Shown here: positions 63,861 through 64,000 of the stretch, piece by piece
Layout of the letters: every line of letters starts with the position of its first letter
How positions within the stretch are numbered: position 1 is the stretch's first letter
Assembly (NCBI GenBank): GCA_944548615.1
Contig: OX155961.1
Span: 17,525,538 to 17,589,537, forward strand
Length of the DNA stretch: 64,000 nt
Reading direction: 5' to 3'
DNA from: Micropterix aruncella
Taxonomy: Eukaryota; Arthropoda; Insecta; Lepidoptera; Micropterigidae
Translations under genes and position numbers: made by a program
The notes under the pieces: generated by a model
What the model saw: only the letters and a program-made list of their open reading frames with translations
Database searches by the model: none
What the model was told of the DNA's origin: nothing

Positions 63861-64000
63861 TTATTTAAATAATATTAATTATTGAGAAAATTTCAAAATA
63901 TGCTGACATTTTAGAATTCAAATTTAGATTGAATTCTAAATTATGATATTGCCATTGTTTATATAATATATGGTATTAGATTGCTTAACTCAATAGTACG
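63861..64000. other. unassigned AT-rich flank
   Basis: Nothing recognised; contains a short inverted pair TTAGAATTCAAATTTAGA / TGAATTCTAAATT. Confidence 0.4.

Noticed and set aside
60340..63950. Target-site duplication of the non-LTR element (CATTCTAGATTC versus GAATTCTAAATT)
   Set aside because: The similarity is too poor and the 5' boundary is not fixed.

Overview
The window is animal nuclear DNA, almost certainly from an insect and most likely a moth or butterfly. The evidence is AT-rich sequence, Helitron ends of the type common in Lepidoptera, many LINE 3' tails built from short AT-rich units, spliced PIF/Harbinger genes and a Ty3/Gypsy element. I found no convincing host protein-coding gene. 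Nearly everything I can recognise is transposable elements, simple repeats or their decayed remains. The species cannot be named from the sequence.

1-11.8 kb: three identical tandem copies of a 589-bp unit, plus a partial fourth, run into a long (TA)n tract and a 200-bp assembly gap. A frameshifted Penelope-like retroelement (PLE) with a C-terminal GIY-YIG domain follows. A second, related, 5'-truncated PLE lies on the minus strand at 6.0-6.7 kb and carries a good hammerhead-ribozyme candidate downstream of its ORF. Then come a mariner relic, a complete small Helitron, and a second Helitron on the minus strand. The second Helitron is split by about 1.9 kb of PLE pieces, (TA)n tracts, a 589-bp-family monomer and a LINE fragment. 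One PLE piece there is folded into a 73-nt-arm palindrome.

11.8-27 kb: mostly unrecognised AT-rich DNA holding a 93-bp tandem repeat, a 954-bp element with about 230-bp inverted arms, and truncated LINE pieces (endonuclease, RT C-terminus, 3' UTRs).

27-34 kb: a GC-richer repeat (family A) next to a PIF/Harbinger element. Its transposase (plus strand) and MADF protein (minus strand) are spliced and interdigitated: each gene's second exon sits inside the other's intron. hAT, LINE and mariner remnants and a 5S-rRNA-derived segment follow.

34-43 kb: LINE fragments, palindromes centred on paired CTCF-like motifs, and alternating B/C repeat modules.

43.3-56.9 kb: a complete minus-strand Ty3/Gypsy element of 13,594 bp. 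Its two 1,972-bp LTRs look identical, the target duplication is ATAG, gag and pol are open, and gag and pol are linked by a textbook A AAA AAC -1 frameshift site with a downstream stem. It lies inside a CR1/Jockey-like LINE fragment, which itself lies inside an RTE-like fragment that resumes at 56.9 kb.

57-64 kb: an inverted copy of family A, then a nearly full-length minus-strand non-LTR element (APE endonuclease, RT, C2H2 finger, poly(A) tail) broken by one stop codon and one frameshift.
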